The notes below the pieces were generated by a model, which saw only the letters and a list, made by a program, of their open reading frames with translations, had not been told where the DNA came from and did not search any database. A stretch of 64,000 nucleotides of DNA from Planctomycetota bacterium (lineage in GTDB: Bacteria > Planctomycetota > Phycisphaerae > Phycisphaerales > SM1A02): the NCBI GenBank assembly GCA_026386795.1, contig JAPLMU010000052.1:1-64000 (forward strand). Reading direction: 5' to 3'. Positions 62,724 to 64,000 of this stretch are shown in pieces. Position 1 is the stretch's first letter, and each line of letters opens with the position of its first letter. A program made the translations under genes and the position numbers.

Positions 62724-64000
62724 GTGAGTCTTTCAAATAATTCAATGATTACTGGGAATGCAGCGCCTCGCACCATGATCGTCGAGGACCTGTTTCTTGC
62801 CGCGCTTGATGTTCCGTCTGTGGAGCGTCCTGCTTGGCTCGCCGCGCATGCGGATGTCACCACTGCGGAGCGCGCAGCCGCATTGGCGATGGTTGTGGCC
62901 TTCGAGTCGGGCGCCGGCCGTGTGAACGCGGCGATGGGCGCCATGCGCATCGAGTTGAGCGACGCAATGGCGCATGGCGACGGTAGTGCTGGCCGGTACG
63001 TGCTGTTGCATCGACTTGGCGCAGGAGGATTCGGTGAAGTGTTCCTTGGTCGCCAAGAGCATCCAGTTCGGCGCCTCGTAGCAGTGAAGGTCTTGCGAGA
63101 TGTGCTCTCGTCACCCGTTGCGCATGCGCGCTTCCGTGCGGAGCAACAGGCCGTTGCTTCGCTTGATCACCCTGGTATTGCTGCCATGTTGGAGACGGGT
63201 GAAATGCCCGACGGACGACCGTGGTTTGCAATGCCATTCGTCCCCGGTCTGCCTATTACCGACTTTGCGCGAGAGCATTCACTGGACGTTCATAGCCGCG
63301 TGCGCATGGTGACCGCTACATGTGATGCCGTTGAACATGCACACCGCCGCGGTGTGATTCACCGCGATTTAAAGCCTGCGAATCTGCTAGTAACTGACGA
63401 TGCTGGAGTGGCTCGACCGCGCGTCATTGACTTTGGTGTAGCCAAATTAGCGGATGCGGCGTTCTTGGGTGCAGGCACCAATACGGTGGAAGGCGCATTA
63501 GTTGGAACACCGGAATACATGTCGCCCGAGCAGGCGGATGCAAATCCACCCGACACGCGCAGCGATGTGTTCTCACTCGGAACCATCCTCTATGAATTGC
63601 TCGCCGATCGTCTGCCACGCAGCTCTGATGCATTGCGCGCCGGCGGGCGCGCGGGACTTGCAGTTGCCATTCGCGCCAACGCGCCAGTTCCACCTTCTGA
63701 ATTAGCACCAGCGGCGCGAGCGTTCGATCGTGATCTTGATGCAGTTTGCTTGAAGGCAATTTCTGCCGACGCGGGTGCGCGCTACCAATCCGTGGCTGAG
63801 CTGCGAGCCGATCTCCAACTCTGGAGCGATGGCGAGACGCCATCGGCAGTGCATCCCTCACGTGTTGATCGTGCCATGAGATTTGCGCGTCACCATTGGC
63901 GTGGCGTGGCCATCGCGTCCTTAGTGACGATCGCGCTGCTTTCATCCACCGCGTTCTCAGTGCATCAGGCCTCCGCCGCCGAGGGCGCGCGTGCGCAAGC
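62724..64000 (+). CDS. Membrane Ser/Thr protein kinase, 3' end outside the window
   Basis: The open frame runs off the right edge (425 codons visible). After an 80-residue helical N-terminal region, the kinase domain shows LGAGGFGEVFLG, catalytic Lys in VAVKVL, HRDLKPANLL, DFGVAK and GTPEYMSPEQA. All are canonical. The last visible part holds a transmembrane segment (GVAIASLVTIALLSSTAF), after which planctomycete kinases often carry TPR or WD40 repeats. Start choices are GTG 62724 (supported by the hexamer), ATG 62745 or ATG 62775. It is divergent from fumC. Confidence 0.93.
   Translation, partial: MSLSNNSMITGNAAPRTMIVEDLFLAALDVPSVERPAWLAAHADVTTAERAAALAMVVAFESGAGRVNAAMGAMRIELSDAMAHGDGSAGRYVLLHRLGAGGFGEVFLGRQEHPVRRLVAVKVLRDVLSSPVAHARFRAEQQAVASLDHPGIAAMLETGEMPDGRPWFAMPFVPGLPITDFAREHSLDVHSRVRMVTATCDAVEHAHRRGVIHRDLKPANLLVTDDAGVARPRVIDFGVAKLADAAFLGAGTNTVEGALVGTPEYMSPEQADANPPDTRSDVFSLGTILYELLADRLPRSSDALRAGGRAGLAVAIRANAPVPPSELAPAARAFDRDLDAVCLKAISADAGARYQSVAELRADLQLWSDGETPSAVHPSRVDRAMRFARHHWRGVAIASLVTIALLSSTAFSVHQASAAEGARAQ

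Noticed and set aside
1..64000. Prophage, integrative element or biosynthetic cluster
   Set aside because: No integrase, transposase, phage structural gene, tRNA-associated repeats or clustered biosynthetic enzymes were seen; coding style is uniform across the window.

Overview
The window looks like chromosomal DNA of a planctomycete, most likely of the Phycisphaerae/Phycisphaerales type. This is inferred from protein style and was not tested by search. The evidence: secreted proteins ending in paired dockerin-like ADLGLLLxxWG repeats (three genes) or PEP-CTERM-like PAPGA(L/I)ALL...RRRR tails (two genes); two ECF sigma factors of the planctomycete-expanded kind; two Ser/Thr kinases; a two-membrane gene set (RND pump, porin, lipoproteins, LpxH-like hydrolase); an MqnP-like UbiA; and a fused AroDE. 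No rRNA, tRNA, CRISPR array, insertion sequence or phage gene was recognised. The region reads as ordinary core genome with unusual individual proteins.

Layout. 1-4.8 kb: 3' part of nusG, lipoprotein, UbiA prenyltransferase, CHAD protein, ProRS. 4.9-10.6 kb: envelope/secreted genes (PEP-CTERM-like protein, CvfB-like RNA-binding protein, signal-less porin, lipoprotein carbonic anhydrase, sorbosone-dehydrogenase-like protein). 10.6-18.4 kb: metG, a TPR protein, metF, rex, two small lipoproteins and a degenerate PGRP/amidase. 18.5-27.6 kb: kinase, double HtrA-like protease, dCMP deaminase, argS, ECF sigma factor, M42 peptidase, a degenerate RibBA. 27.6-34.8 kb: LolA-like lipoprotein plus a large TPR-metallopeptidase, and two dockerin-tailed secreted proteins. 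34.8-43.2 kb: PLP dehydratase, DinB, double-Lrp regulator, TPP riboswitch with thiC, glycosyltransferase with LpxH-like enzyme, pepP. 43.2-49.0 kb: RND efflux operon whose adaptor gene is broken. 49.0-64 kb: phenylalanine hydroxylase, aroDE, collagen-like-insert membrane protein, aroC, GAF protein, second ECF sigma factor, glutathione peroxidase, DUF3352-like protein, folP, second PEP-CTERM-like protein, fumC, and a kinase running off the right edge.

Expression. Many first genes of transcription units lack a Shine-Dalgarno and instead have a TANNNT hexamer ending 6-9 nt before the start codon, on both strands. This suggests widespread leaderless transcription. Genes with structured leaders or unusual products (thiC and both PEP-CTERM-like genes) keep purine-rich ribosome-binding sites.

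The most interesting items are: the leaderless promoter pattern; a RibBA homologue lacking all three GTP-cyclohydrolase zinc cysteines and a metal-binding His of the DHBP domain; a protease fused to a pseudo-protease that appears to have a PDZ domain inserted in it; a PGRP-like protein without two zinc ligands; an efflux adaptor with an internal deletion and frameshift; a porin without its export signal; and a Gly-Pro-Arg-Gly-Met-Asp repeat inside a membrane glycosyltransferase-like protein.
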